Below are positions 46,181-54,608 of a stretch of DNA of 64,000 nucleotides, one piece after another; the first letter of the stretch is position 1; each line of letters opens with the position of its first letter. Under the pieces are notes generated by a model. The model did no database searches, was not told the DNA's origin, and worked only from the letters and a program-made list of their open reading frames with translations. Source of the DNA: Chelatococcus sp. YT9. GTDB lineage: Bacteria; Pseudomonadota; Alphaproteobacteria; Rhizobiales; Beijerinckiaceae. A program made the position numbers and the translations under genes. The stretch spans positions 2,042,001-2,106,000 of the forward strand of contig NZ_JAHBRW010000001.1 in NCBI RefSeq assembly GCF_018398315.1, read 5' to 3'.

Positions 46181-47646
46181 ATGGAGTTATTGAGCGTCAT
46201 CCGACGCTGGCACTATCGGGATCACCTCTCGATCCGAGAGATATCCCGTCGTAGCGGCCTCTCACGGAACACCGTGCGCAAGTACCTGCGGGCGAACAGC
46301 ATTGAGCCACAGTTTCAGGCTCCTGACCGGCCGAGCAAACTTGATCCCTATGCCGACAAGCTCGCAGCGATGCTGCGGGTCGAGGGCGGCAAGTCGCGCA
46401 AGCACAAGCGCACGGTTAAGCAGTTGCACGCCGATTTGGTGACGCTGGGCTATGGGGGGTCGTACAATCGGGTCGCGGCGTTTGCCCGGGACTGGAAGGC
46501 CGCGCGGTTGCGCGAACAGCAGACCAGCGGCCGTGGCACTTTCGTGCCTTTGGCTTTCGTCCCGGGTGAAGCGTTCCAGTTTGATTGGTCGGAGGACTGG
46601 GCAATCATCGCCGGCGAGCGCACCAAGCTCCAAGTCGCTCATTTGAAGTTGTCCTACAGCCGCGCCTTCACGCTGCGAGCCTACCTACTGCAGACCCACG
46701 AGATGCTGTTCGATGCCCACAACCACGCCTTCCGGGTGCTGGGCGGCGTGCCGCGGCGAGGCATCTACGACAACATGAAGACGGCGGTCGACAAGGTCGG
46801 CCGGGGCAAAGAGCGCCAGGTCAATATCCGCTTCTCAGCCATGGTGAGCCACTTCCTGTTCGAGGCGGAGTTCTGCAATCCAGCCTCCGGTTGGGAGAAG
46901 GGGCAGATCGAGAAGAACGTACAGGATGCCCGCCATCGGCTGTGGCAACCCATGCCGAACGTCCCCACGGCGCGCAACCCGGCTCGATCGCCGATGTGTG
47001 GGCTGAGGAGATCCGCCACCTGATGCCGATGCCGCGGCCGTTCGACGGCTTCGTCGAACACGCCAAGCGCGTTTCCCCGACCTGCCTCGTCCACCTCGAG
47101 CGCAATCGCTACAGCGTGCCGGCCTCCTTCGCCAACCGCCCGGTGAGCCTGCGGGTCTATCCCGACCGGATCGTCGTCGTCGCCGAGGGACAGGTGATCT
47201 GCGAGCATCAAAGGGTGTTCGCGCGCTCCCATGATCGCCAGAGCCGGACCGTCTATGACTGGCGCCATTATCTAGCCGTGGTCCAGCGCAAGCCCGGCGC
47301 CCTGCGCAACGGCGCCCCCTTCGCCGAGATGCCGCCGGCCTTCCGGTCCCTGCAGCAGCATCTGCTCAAGCGGCCAGGCGGTGACCGCGAGATGGTGGAG
47401 ATCTTGTCCCTGGTCCTCCAGCATGACGAGCAGGTCGTGCTCGAGGCTGTCGAACTCGCTCTCAAGGCCGGCGTGCCGACCAAGACCCACATCCTCAACC
47501 TGCTGCACCGGCTGATCGACGGCACGCCGCTGAGCACGCCACCCATCCTGGCTCCTGCCTCTCTCACGCTGACCACCGAGCCTCAGGCCAATGTGGAACG
47601 CTATGACGCCCTGCGTCGAGCCAGGGAGGCACGCCATGCGTCATGA
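46181..47646 (+). pseudogene. istA: istA transposase with internal deletion and frameshift
   Basis: The first frame (to about 46980) has the HTH (IREISRRSGLSRNTVRKYL), the first catalytic aspartate in FQFDWSEDW, the second in [11 protein letters not shown] and the glutamate in GWEKGQIEKNVQ. After RLWQPMPNVP the frame shifts and resumes at IADVWAEEIRHLMPMPRPFDG to the normal C-terminus. The usual 50-60 residues between these blocks are missing, so a deletion caused the frame change. It is non-functional unless complemented. Confidence 0.83.
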
Positions 47647-48430
47647 TCCGGCCAGCGGAGCCATCGTCATCATGCTGAGAAGCCTCAAGATGCACGGCAT
47701 GGCGCAAGCCGTCGCCGAACTCACCGAACAGGGGTCTCCCGCCTTCGAGGCTGCCATGCCGATCCTCTCGCAACTCCTGAAGGCCGAGACCGCCGAGCGG
47801 GAGGTGCGATCGACCGCCTACCAGCTCAAGGCCGCGCGCTTCCCGGCCTATCGCGACCTCGCCGGCTTCGACTTCACCAGCAGCGAGGTCAACGAGGCGC
47901 TCGTGCGCCAGCTCCATCGCTGCGAGTTCCTCGACGACGCGCACAACGTCGTCCTGATCGGAGGGCCGGGCACCGGCAAGACCCACATCGCCACGGCTCT
48001 TGGCGTCCACGCCGTCGAGCATCATCACAGGCGGGTCCGCTTCTTCTCCACCGTCGAGCTCGTCAACGCCCTCGAGCAGGAGAAGGCGCAGGGAAAGGCC
48101 GGCCAGATCGCCAGCCGACTCGTTCACGCCGATCTCGTCGTCCTTGACGAGCTCGGCTATCTGCCGTTCAGCAGCTCCGGCGGCGCCCTGCTCTTCCACC
48201 TGCTGAGCAAGCTCTATGAGCGCACCAGCGTGGTCATCACCACCAATCTCAGCTTCTCCGAATGGGCCAACGTCTTCGGTGACGCCAAGATGACAACCGC
48301 CCTGCTCGACCGGCTCACGCACCACTGCCATATCATCGAGACTGGCAACGACAGCTTCCGCTTCAAGACCAGCTCGGCAAAGCCACCGAAACCCTCAAAG
48401 GAGAAGTTCCGAAACTTGACCTCGACCTGA
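47636..48430 (+). CDS. istB: IS21 helper ATPase IstB (second element)
   Basis: AAA+ ATPase of about 264 residues. Walker [12 protein letters not shown], Walker [25 protein letters not shown] and [20 protein letters not shown] are intact. The C-terminal tail ([16 protein letters not shown]) is longer than in the copy at 31.1 kb. It overlaps the istA end by 11 bases. Confidence 0.93.
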   Translation: MRHDPASGAIVIMLRSLKMHGMAQAVAELTEQGSPAFEAAMPILSQLLKAETAEREVRSTAYQLKAARFPAYRDLAGFDFTSSEVNEALVRQLHRCEFLDDAHNVVLIGGPGTGKTHIATALGVHAVEHHHRRVRFFSTVELVNALEQEKAQGKAGQIASRLVHADLVVLDELGYLPFSSSGGALLFHLLSKLYERTSVVITTNLSFSEWANVFGDAKMTTALLDRLTHHCHIIETGNDSFRFKTSSAKPPKPSKEKFRNLTST

Positions 48431-48550
48431 CCTGAGACCACCACCACCCCGGGTCAATTCTCGGTGAAAATCCAGGGACAGTTCTACGCGGAAATCAACA
48501 GGCAGAACCTTCTGGCAATCGAAAACGACATGCGTATCCATCGCTGCACC

Positions 48551-49315
48551 TCATGCTGCCTTTCGTGTGCCTGAATCATCCCGATCATCAGCAACCTCGC
48601 GTTCAAGCGCGAGCAGCGCCTGCTCGACCTCGTCGAGGCGCGACGGCCGGTCGTTCTCGGGCATGCCTTCGTTGGTGGCCTGGTCGATCAGGTACTCGGT
48701 CCAGGCCCAGTTCATCAGGATCGCGCGCTTCGCCTCCAGCGTCAGCGTCGGATCGCTGACCACGTTCATGGGCGTCGTCCAGCTTTCAGGACCGGACGGG
48801 TCGTTGCGGTTCGCCACGCCGTCGAGCGCACGCCCGTAGGTCTCCCGAAGGGCGGCGAGCCCGAGCCGGTCGAGCGTCGCGTCCGAGAAAGCGTGCGTTG
48901 ACTTTCCGACATACGCAGGCTTCTCATCAACGCGCTGGCTGCGGCCATTGCCAGTCGTCTGCCCGGTCGGTGGCTGGACCACATAGGTCAGACCCTGCCG
49001 CTCGGCGTAGCGGATGGCCGATTGCAATGTCGGGAAGCTGAGCTCGACCTGGGCCAGCGTATCGCCGCCGCCCGTATAGCCCATCAGCGGCTCGATGAAG
49101 GGCGCGGTGCGCCGCTCGAAGACCAGCCGCCAGCCCTTCGTGCGGGCCCTACCGGAGGTCGTCACCGCGCGGGACGGCTTGTAGATGCGCGCAACCGCGT
49201 CATCCGGGAAGACCGAGCGCCCCATCGAAAGGGCCTTGTGCCGGTTGTCGTTCGACGGCCACCCCTGCGGAATTGAATTTCCAGTTGATCTGTTGATCTG
49301 TCTCGTCATCTCCAT
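48551..49315 (-). CDS. NDUFS4-like (ETC complex I subunit) domain protein
   Basis: Protein of 254 residues. Residues about 39-115 match the NDUFS4/ETC_C1 domain: ARIYKPSRAVTTSGRARTKGW, RLVFERRTAPFIEPLMGYTGG and SAIRYAERQGLTYVV. The remainder, about 116-254, is a separate charged helical region with no family I recognise, including AILMNWAWTEYLIDQATNEGMP near residues 200-220. True NDUFS4 is an accessory subunit of respiratory complex I, encoded elsewhere in alphaproteobacteria, so this is an accessory paralogue. It follows two Hsp20 genes on the same strand. GGGAGGGATG precedes the start. Confidence 0.8.
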   Translation of the reverse strand: MEMTRQINRSTGNSIPQGWPSNDNRHKALSMGRSVFPDDAVARIYKPSRAVTTSGRARTKGWRLVFERRTAPFIEPLMGYTGGGDTLAQVELSFPTLQSAIRYAERQGLTYVVQPPTGQTTGNGRSQRVDEKPAYVGKSTHAFSDATLDRLGLAALRETYGRALDGVANRNDPSGPESWTTPMNVVSDPTLTLEAKRAILMNWAWTEYLIDQATNEGMPENDRPSRLDEVEQALLALEREVADDRDDSGTRKAA

Positions 49316-49390
49316 TGTTCATCCCTCCCTCTCTGGCGAAGGATGCAGCCGACGGCGGCCAGATGGCCCGCCGCCGGTGCCTGCCATGCG

Positions 49391-49900
49391 TCAACTCTTG
49401 ATGGCGATGCGCTTGACCTGCGACTGCGCCTTTTCGCTCTTGGGCAAGGTCACGGTCAGAACGCCGTTTTTGAACCGCGCGTCGACCTGGTCGTCCTTGA
49501 CCTCGTAGCCGAGCGGGATGCGGCGCTCGAAGCGGCCATAGAAGCGCTCGGAGAACTGTCGGTCCTTGTCCTCCGTCTCGGAGCGCTTCTCGCCCTTCAA
49601 GGTCAGCACGCCGTCGTCGAGCAGGACTTCAATGTCCTTCTCTTCCAGGCCTGGCATTTCGGCGGTCACCTTGATCTCTTTCTCGCCGTCGGAGATCTCC
49701 ACGTTCGGCCAGCCGCCGCTGAAGGCGGAAGCTCCCACGAGAGAGGGCAGGTTCGAGCCGAAGCCGCGGAAGACGTCGTCGAACAGCCGATTCACCTCGC
49801 GATGCAGCGAGAGGAACGGATCACGATCGCCATCGCGCAAGACACTGGGAACCTGATTGCCGTTGCTGCGGCCCCAGGGGATCAGATCACGGACACTCAT
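49391..49900 (-). CDS. Small heat-shock protein Hsp20 (first)
   Basis: Alpha-crystallin-domain chaperone of 169 residues. The core spans about 60-160: DGEKEIKVTAEMPGLEEKDIE, LTLKGEKRSE and the closing FKNGVLTVTLPKSEKA. It binds unfolding proteins as an ATP-independent holdase. The start at 49900 (MSVRDLIPWG) has AAGGAGA before it. It is clustered with a second, different Hsp20. Confidence 0.93.
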   Translation of the reverse strand: MSVRDLIPWGRSNGNQVPSVLRDGDRDPFLSLHREVNRLFDDVFRGFGSNLPSLVGASAFSGGWPNVEISDGEKEIKVTAEMPGLEEKDIEVLLDDGVLTLKGEKRSETEDKDRQFSERFYGRFERRIPLGYEVKDDQVDARFKNGVLTVTLPKSEKAQSQVKRIAIKS

Positions 49901-49996
49901 TGTTCTTCTCCTTTCTGTTCGTTCGATTGACAATGCTTTCCCGACGGCGCCGGGGAGTGCCCGGCGCCGTGCGCGAATTGCGCTGAGGGAGCGGCC

Positions 49997-50473
49997 TCAG
50001 GCCGCCAGCTTCTCGGCCTCGATCTGCCTTGTCTCGACCTTGGGCAGCGCCTTGCCGGCTGTAATCTCGATCCGGCGCGGCTTCATCTCTTCGGGAATCT
50101 CGCGCTTGAGATCGATCGTCAGCAGACCATTGACGAGGCTCGCGCCTGCGACCTTGACATGGTCGGCTAGTTCGAAGCGGCGCTGGAAAGCGCGCCAGGC
50201 AATGCCGCGATGCAGATACTGGCTGTTATCCTCGCCCGGCTTCTGACCCGACACCATGAGCATGTTCTGCTCCTGGGTGATGGTCAGCTCGTCCTGCGAG
50301 AAGCCGGCCACCGCCATGGTGATGCGGTAGTCGTCCTCGCCAAGCTTGGCGATGTCATAAGGAGGCCAGTTGTCGATGCTCTCGACGCGGCTCGCAGCTT
50401 CGAGCGCGTTCAGCATTCGGTCGAAGCCGATGCTCGACCGGAACAGGGGAGTAAAGTCGAAAGTGGTTCTCAT
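49997..50473 (-). CDS. Small heat-shock protein Hsp20 (second, IbpA-like)
   Basis: Alpha-crystallin-domain chaperone of 158 residues of the IbpA type: RSSIGFDRMLNALEAA, NWPPYDIAKLGEDDYRITMAVAGF, ENMLMVSGQK, and HRGIAWRAFQRRFELADHVK. The start at 50473 has GGAGGATG before it. In many Rhizobiales such pairs are controlled by ROSE-type RNA thermometers in the 5' leader; the short leader here was not resolved. Confidence 0.93.
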   Translation of the reverse strand: MRTTFDFTPLFRSSIGFDRMLNALEAASRVESIDNWPPYDIAKLGEDDYRITMAVAGFSQDELTITQEQNMLMVSGQKPGEDNSQYLHRGIAWRAFQRRFELADHVKVAGASLVNGLLTIDLKREIPEEMKPRRIEITAGKALPKVETRQIEAEKLAA

Positions 50474-50979
50474 AGCCACATCCTCCATTGAGCAACATGG
50501 GTACAAGTTGTTCTGCCGCCGGATACTATTGCATCCGCTCGACACGCCGACCCCCAAATGGGCGGCCGGCATTCATGATTTAGTTCAGTTGAGTGGCTGT
50601 TCAAGAGGTTGACGTCTTACCGATACCACGCGGCGCAAATTGACCCGGCGCTAAAGCGCCGGGCTTTGTTCACTGGCGGCCCTCCGGCTCTCTACAGCGC
50701 AATGTCAAAGCGCGTTCGCCTCCGGGCCAGCGCGGCTGCCGCCGCGTCACATCTGATCGACACGGGAAGGATTGCTAAGGGCGCTGCCCTCGCGCGGCGC
50801 AAGAAAACTCTCCGACCTTTCGCGGCATAAACGGCCTGCTCCCCGCAAGCGGGTCCTCTCCATTTATTCCACGGTGCCAAAGAGTTGTCTGGCACCTTAC
50901 TACCCCGGTCTCGCCGACGGGCAAGGGTTCAGGAGCGGCGCTTCGCTGCTCTGAACCCCAAACCCGAAGGAAGAGAGAC
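50474..50979. other. Leader region between hsp20 and ardA
   Basis: About 500 bases between divergent genes. The left part should carry the Hsp20 promoter; a GC hairpin (CCCGGCGC-TAAA-GCGCCGGG-like) lies near 50644-50664. The right part has three hairpins before ardA, described separately. The 73-residue frame at 50609-50830 is arginine/alanine-rich without a ribosome site and was not accepted. Confidence 0.45.
50842..50959 (+). promoter_or_regulatory. Three successive hairpins upstream of ardA
   Basis: Three inverted repeats in 118 bases: CCCGC/GCGGG with a two-base loop (50842-50853), GGTGCC/GGCACC with a twelve-base loop (50873-50896), and a long one (50925-50958) whose arms GGGTTCAG and CTGAACCC enclose further pairing GAGCGGCG/CGCTGCTC. 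The last ends about 20 bases before the ardA ATG. In conjugative plasmids, leading-region antirestriction genes can be transcribed from folded single-stranded DNA soon after entry. These hairpins are candidates for that; transcriptional attenuation is the alternative. Confidence 0.5.
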
Positions 50980-51507
50980 ATGACCAGCGCAGCCGACAGC
51001 AATCCCCGCATCTATGTCGCCTGCCTTGCAGCCTACAACAACGGCTATCTGCATGGTGTCTGGATCGACGCGGATCAGGACGCCGACGAGATCAGGAAAG
51101 AGATTTCCGCCATGCTCGCGCGTTCGCCGATCACGGGCGCGGAGGAATACGCCATCCACGACTATGAGGGCTTTGAAGGCGTCACCATCAGGGAATATGC
51201 CAGCATTGAGAGCGTCGCACGGATGGGCGCTTTCATCGCCGAGTACGGCGCGCTAGGCGCGGGCTTGCTGAAGCAGTTCGTCGGCGACATCGACCAAGCC
51301 GAAGCCGCCTTGCAGGACTGCTACCATGGACAGCACGCCAGCCTTGCCGACTACATGGAAGAACTGACTGCCGAGAGCGTCACGATTCCCGATGCCCTTC
51401 GCTACTATATTAATTGGGAGGCAATGGCGCGTGACGCCGAAATGAACGGCGAGTTCTTTACGGTGGAAACCGCACGCAACGAGGTGCATGTCTTTTCCAA
51501 CTACTGA
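50980..51507 (+). CDS. ardA: Antirestriction protein ArdA
   Basis: Acidic cytosolic protein of 175 residues that mimics B-form DNA and blocks type I restriction enzymes. The opening PRIYVACLAAYNNGYLHGVWID, the EEYAIHDYEGF segment, and the closing YINWEAMARDAEMNGEFFTV are typical of ArdA. It is strongly acidic (many D/E). GGAAGAGAG lies before the ATG. ArdA genes protect incoming conjugative DNA. Confidence 0.95.
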   Translation: MTSAADSNPRIYVACLAAYNNGYLHGVWIDADQDADEIRKEISAMLARSPITGAEEYAIHDYEGFEGVTIREYASIESVARMGAFIAEYGALGAGLLKQFVGDIDQAEAALQDCYHGQHASLADYMEELTAESVTIPDALRYYINWEAMARDAEMNGEFFTVETARNEVHVFSNY

Positions 51508-51571
51508 GGCTCGAATGGCTTTGCTCATATCGCGGGCAAATCTATTCGACAAAGAATGCCAGCAAGTGGAA

Positions 51572-51601
51572 TCCTGATTCGTCTAAATAGACGAATCAGG
51601 A
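51572..51601. promoter_or_regulatory. 30-bp perfect palindrome between ardA and the DUF6499 gene
   Basis: Two 14-base arms (TCCTGATTCGTCTA and its complement) around a central AA, with no mismatch. It lies in an AT-rich gap 65 bases after ardA. No U-run follows, so it could be an operator for a dimeric regulator, a recombination core or a weak terminator. Smaller inverted repeats (GTTCG...CGAAC near 51633 and GTTTCGCAAAC near 51688) follow. Confidence 0.5.
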
Positions 51602-51747
51602 CAGCATGTTTAATGGAAATATACCTATCAATGTTCGCTCGAAACGAACAACGTTCCATTTAATTCTATATACCTTTAGTAGAGACAGTTTCGCAAACTC
51701 TCTATCCGGGCGTTGCCCTGCGCCGCCCGGCATAGGGAGGTAACGCC

Positions 51748-52531
51748 ATGTTGCGTATTGATTGGCGTGTGCCGGGGGCTTACGGCCACGCGAAAGCTAT
51801 TCCCCCGTCCGGTTTCGCCTGGGAATATCTTCGCCGCCATGAGGAATATCATCGCGACTTCCAGAACATTTCGCGCGTGAAGGAGCTGCCGGCGGACGAA
51901 CTGGAGACATTCTCCCAGCGATGGGGTTTGCGATTTCCCATGCGATCCCGAAACCCCGCCTGACCGGCAATCCCTGTTCTGGATTCCGAGCCTTCAGCCG
52001 CGAGCCATTCAACTGTCTCCGGTGCAGCATCGTGAAGGGGCGACGGAGCCGATCGTGACGCTGGCGCATCTGTCCGGCCTCGACCTCCGGCACGCGGCTG
52101 ACGGATGGCATGGCATCTGGCATGTCGGGGGCGTCACGCATCAATTCTGGCTGCCCCAGGCCGTGCCCGACGCGCCCGCCTTCTACGGGTCGTTCCTGCC
52201 GATGGACGACTTTTATGACCTGCGAGTTCACGCCGCGCGGAGGCTTTGGCGTTCGATCAAGGGGCGCTCGCCCGGTCCAGATTTTCGCACAATGCCGGCG
52301 CAGCTTCGACAGTTTCATATCCTGTCCCTGCGCGCGCTCGACGCCCGGTTGCGGGGCGAGAGCTATCGCACCATCGCCGAAGTGCTGCTCGGCTTTCGCG
52401 GGACCAAGGAGGATTGGGAAGTCGATCCCCGCAAGAACCAGGCCCGGCGATTGGTCGCGCATGGCCTGAAAATGATGCGAGGCGGCTACCGCCTGTTGCT
52501 GCATTATCCGATCAAGCCGCCCGCCGAGTGA
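51748..52531 (+). pseudogene. DUF6499-DUF2285 regulator-like gene, frameshifted
   Basis: The first frame (51748-51963, 71 residues) is a DUF6499 domain (WRVPGAYGHAKAIPPSGFAWEYLRRHEEYHRDF is the region at residues 5-37). The second (to 52531) is DUF2285, with FRTMPAQLRQFHILSLRALDARL and ARRLVAHGLKMMRGGYR. These are usually one protein in alphaproteobacterial ICEs. Reading the second frame back from 52022 gives DRQSLFWIPSLQPRAIQL up to the first frame's end, so a one-base change at 51950-51958 splits it. GGGAGG precedes the ATG. It may be a real lesion, a sequencing error or programmed frameshifting. Confidence 0.75.
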
Positions 52532-52545
52532 AGCGCCGGCAACGG

Positions 52546-52833
52546 TCAGCGCCCGGCCGCGACCTCTTGTTCCAAGATTCGCCGATAGCCTTCGCGGGAA
52601 AGCCATTGGGCGCGCGCAAGGTGACTTTCCCAACAACGTCGCGTCCGCGCCTCGTCGTCAACCGGATCACGATGCAGGACGATTCGCGCGACTTCCTGCC
52701 AATCCGCACCTTCCGCCTTCGCATCGAGAAGGCGCCAATAGGTGACGTGGTGCTGTTCATCGTAAGGCGTAATGTCGTTTCCCGTTGGTGCTTCGTCGTC
52801 CACATCGGGATCGAGTTCGACCCGCATCGTCAT
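52546..52833 (-). CDS. Small conserved ICE protein of unknown function
   Basis: Acidic protein of 95 residues: MRVELDPDVDDEAPTGND, then TYWRLLDAKAEGADWQEVARIVLHRDP and a helical RCWESHLARAQWLSREGYRRIL. Proteins of this look recur next to DUF2285 genes in alphaproteobacterial mobile elements. It points opposite to its neighbours. The helical second half may bind DNA. The start could also be six bases further in. Confidence 0.65.
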   Translation of the reverse strand: MTMRVELDPDVDDEAPTGNDITPYDEQHHVTYWRLLDAKAEGADWQEVARIVLHRDPVDDEARTRRCWESHLARAQWLSREGYRRILEQEVAAGR

Positions 52834-53294
52834 TCCCCTTCATCCTGGGAGAGCAATGGCTTGCGGTGCGCCCCCGCAAACAAGACTCTCTGACTCCTGG
52901 TGATCGAGGAGTTAGTAACCGTGTTGGACGGCCCCATGGCCTTTAGGCGAGAAGCCCTGAACATGCGCCAAGGGCTCCCCGACCATAGGGTCAAGGAGTG
53001 TGGTGTCGTCACGGTCGACACCAACCGCCAACAGGGGTTACTAAGCCCCGGAGCAGCGCGTCTGCTCCGCTTTCAGTCTTACCCGACCCGCGCGTGAATG
53101 TCTTCGCCAATTCGGTGCGGCAGGCAATGACGCGCTGAAATCCATCATCTTTTCAGCTTGCCGGCGCTCCCCAAGGGGTGCCGCCAGCGCATAGGCACAA
53201 ATGCGGCACGCTACGTGCCGCCGATCACCCGCCAAGGTTCGCCACAGCCCGCCGAAGTTTTCGGCGACCACATCAACGAACCGAAGGTGATCTT
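52834..53294. other. Hairpin-rich non-coding region before the excisionase-like gene
   Basis: About 460 bases without a supported gene but with three perfect stems: GGTGTCG/CGACACC (53002-53022), CGGAGCAG/CTGCTCCG (53049-53069) and GCGGCACG/CGTGCCGC with a three-base loop (53203-53221). Together with the initiator gene downstream this could be part of a replication or transfer origin, or a regulatory leader. Confidence 0.45.
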
Positions 53295-53567
53295 ATGGCC
53301 ATCCGCCGCAATGCGGAGCTGCCACCGCGCCTGTTGCGCACACAGGAAGCCGCGCGCTTCCTTGGCATCTCCATCCGCACCCTAGAGAAACATCGGACCT
53401 ACGGAACGGGGCCGGCTTATCGCAAGATCGGCGGCCGCGTCCTCTACACCGTCCGCGACCTTGAAGCCTGGAGCGCGGTCGGCACCCGCAAATCCACCCG
53501 CGACAAGAACGCCGGCACGGTCTTTCCCGCGCGCCCGCTGACCCCCGACGAGCGGGGCAAGCTCTGA
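53295..53567 (+). CDS. Excisionase/AlpA-like helix-turn-helix protein
   Basis: DNA-binding protein of 90 residues with a MerR/HTH_17 domain: LLRTQEAARFLGISIRTLEKHR, then the wing YRKIGGRVLYTVRDLEAW. Small proteins of this type act as excisionases or ICE regulators. It ends immediately before the initiator gene (stop at 53565-53567, next ATG at 53568), so the two are co-translated. The ATG at 53295 begins the homology. Confidence 0.87.
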   Translation: MAIRRNAELPPRLLRTQEAARFLGISIRTLEKHRTYGTGPAYRKIGGRVLYTVRDLEAWSAVGTRKSTRDKNAGTVFPARPLTPDERGKL

Positions 53568-54608
53568 ATGCTGCACGACGATCATAGCCCCGCGCAGCCG
53601 ACCGACAGCAGCGAACGCAGCCGCCTCGACCCTTTCATAGTCGCGACAGGCGACGCCGCGCCGCGCGATCAGCGCGATTTGATGGAACGGCCGTTTTTCT
53701 CCCTGGCGAAGCGGCCACGCACCATGCCGATCCTTTACCGGGCCGCCGATGTAGAGGTGCAGGTGTTCGCCATGCCCGAACACGGCATGGCGACGATTTG
53801 GGACGCCGATGTTCTGATATGGGCCGCCTCGCAGATCGTCGCGGCCGAGAACGACGGCTTCCGCACGTCGCGCTTTTTCCGCTTCATGCCCTATCAGCTC
53901 TTACGCGCCATCGGGCGGGCGACGGGCAACCGGGATTACCTGTTGCTCAAAGCCGCGCTGGCGCGGCTGCAATCGACCGTCATCGCCACCACCATCCGTA
54001 ACGGCAAGCATTGGCGGCGGCGGCAATTCTCATGGATCAACGAGTGGGAGGAAATGACGACGCGCGCCGGCCGCGTCGAGGGCATGGAATTTGTCCTGCC
54101 CGAATGGTTCTACAACAGCGTCATCGACCGTTCGTTGGTGCTCACCATCGACCCGGCCTATTTCCGGCTGACTGGCGGCATCGAGCGCTGGCTGTATCGC
54201 GTCGCCCGCAAGCACGCCGGACGCCAGTCCGAAGGCTGGGCGTTCGAGGTGTCCCACCTTCACCAGAAATCCGGCAGCTTGGCGCGGCCGTCCGACTTCG
54301 CGCTCGACCTTCGCCGGATCGCAGCCCGGCAATCGCTGCCCGGCTACAGCCTCCAAATTGAATTGGAGGACGGGCGAGAATTGCTGCGCTTCCTCCCCGA
54401 AAAACAATTCACAGTGCCTGTTGATAACCATGTGAATCCTATCGGGACATTAGGCGCACGCAGTATCGGGACATTAGGCGCAAATCGCGCCCCGGACTCT
54501 ATAGAAGAATCTAACAAAGAATCTAACTCTTCTTCTTTGACGCGCACGCAGGCGATGCGTGGTGCTGTCGGGGTGCCAGGTTTCGCGAACCGGGGCGAGG
54601 TTTCATGA
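53568..54608 (+). CDS. repA: Replication initiator protein A (RPA/RepA family)
   Basis: Initiator-like protein of 346 residues of the RPA family found on alphaproteobacterial ICEs and plasmids. Conserved blocks include ERPFFSLAKRPR, ATIWDADVLIWAASQI, FRFMPYQLLRAIGRATG, MEFVLPEWFY and GGIERWLYRVARKHAGRQ. The C-terminal 60 residues are repeat-rich (IGTLGARS IGTLGANR) and low in complexity. The DNA coding for them contains iteron-like repeats, so an origin may lie inside the gene. ICEs use such initiators to replicate after excision. In relatives a ParA gene follows; here a Tn7-like module does. Confidence 0.9.
   Translation: MLHDDHSPAQPTDSSERSRLDPFIVATGDAAPRDQRDLMERPFFSLAKRPRTMPILYRAADVEVQVFAMPEHGMATIWDADVLIWAASQIVAAENDGFRTSRFFRFMPYQLLRAIGRATGNRDYLLLKAALARLQSTVIATTIRNGKHWRRRQFSWINEWEEMTTRAGRVEGMEFVLPEWFYNSVIDRSLVLTIDPAYFRLTGGIERWLYRVARKHAGRQSEGWAFEVSHLHQKSGSLARPSDFALDLRRIAARQSLPGYSLQIELEDGRELLRFLPEKQFTVPVDNHVNPIGTLGARSIGTLGANRAPDSIEESNKESNSSSLTRTQAMRGAVGVPGFANRGEVS
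54440..54482 (+). repeat. Two direct 19-bp repeats in the repA 3' region
   Basis: TATCGGGACATTAGGCGCA occurs at 54440-54458 and 54464-54482, period 24 bases (eight codons). Repeats inside an initiator gene are often binding sites of that initiator. Perfect DNA-level identity, including codon third positions, suggests selection on DNA rather than protein. Confidence 0.6.

Larger units (their letters stand above)
46068..48500 (+). mobile_element. Second IS21-family element, defective
   Basis: 2,433 bases between related inverted ends: TGTTAATTTCC at 46068 and the complement of TGTTGATTTCC ending at 48500. Inner repeats containing GAGAA-TGACCC follow on both sides. istB is intact; istA has lost a segment. 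No flanking direct repeat was found. Its genes differ clearly from the IS21 at 29.5 kb. Confidence 0.8.
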
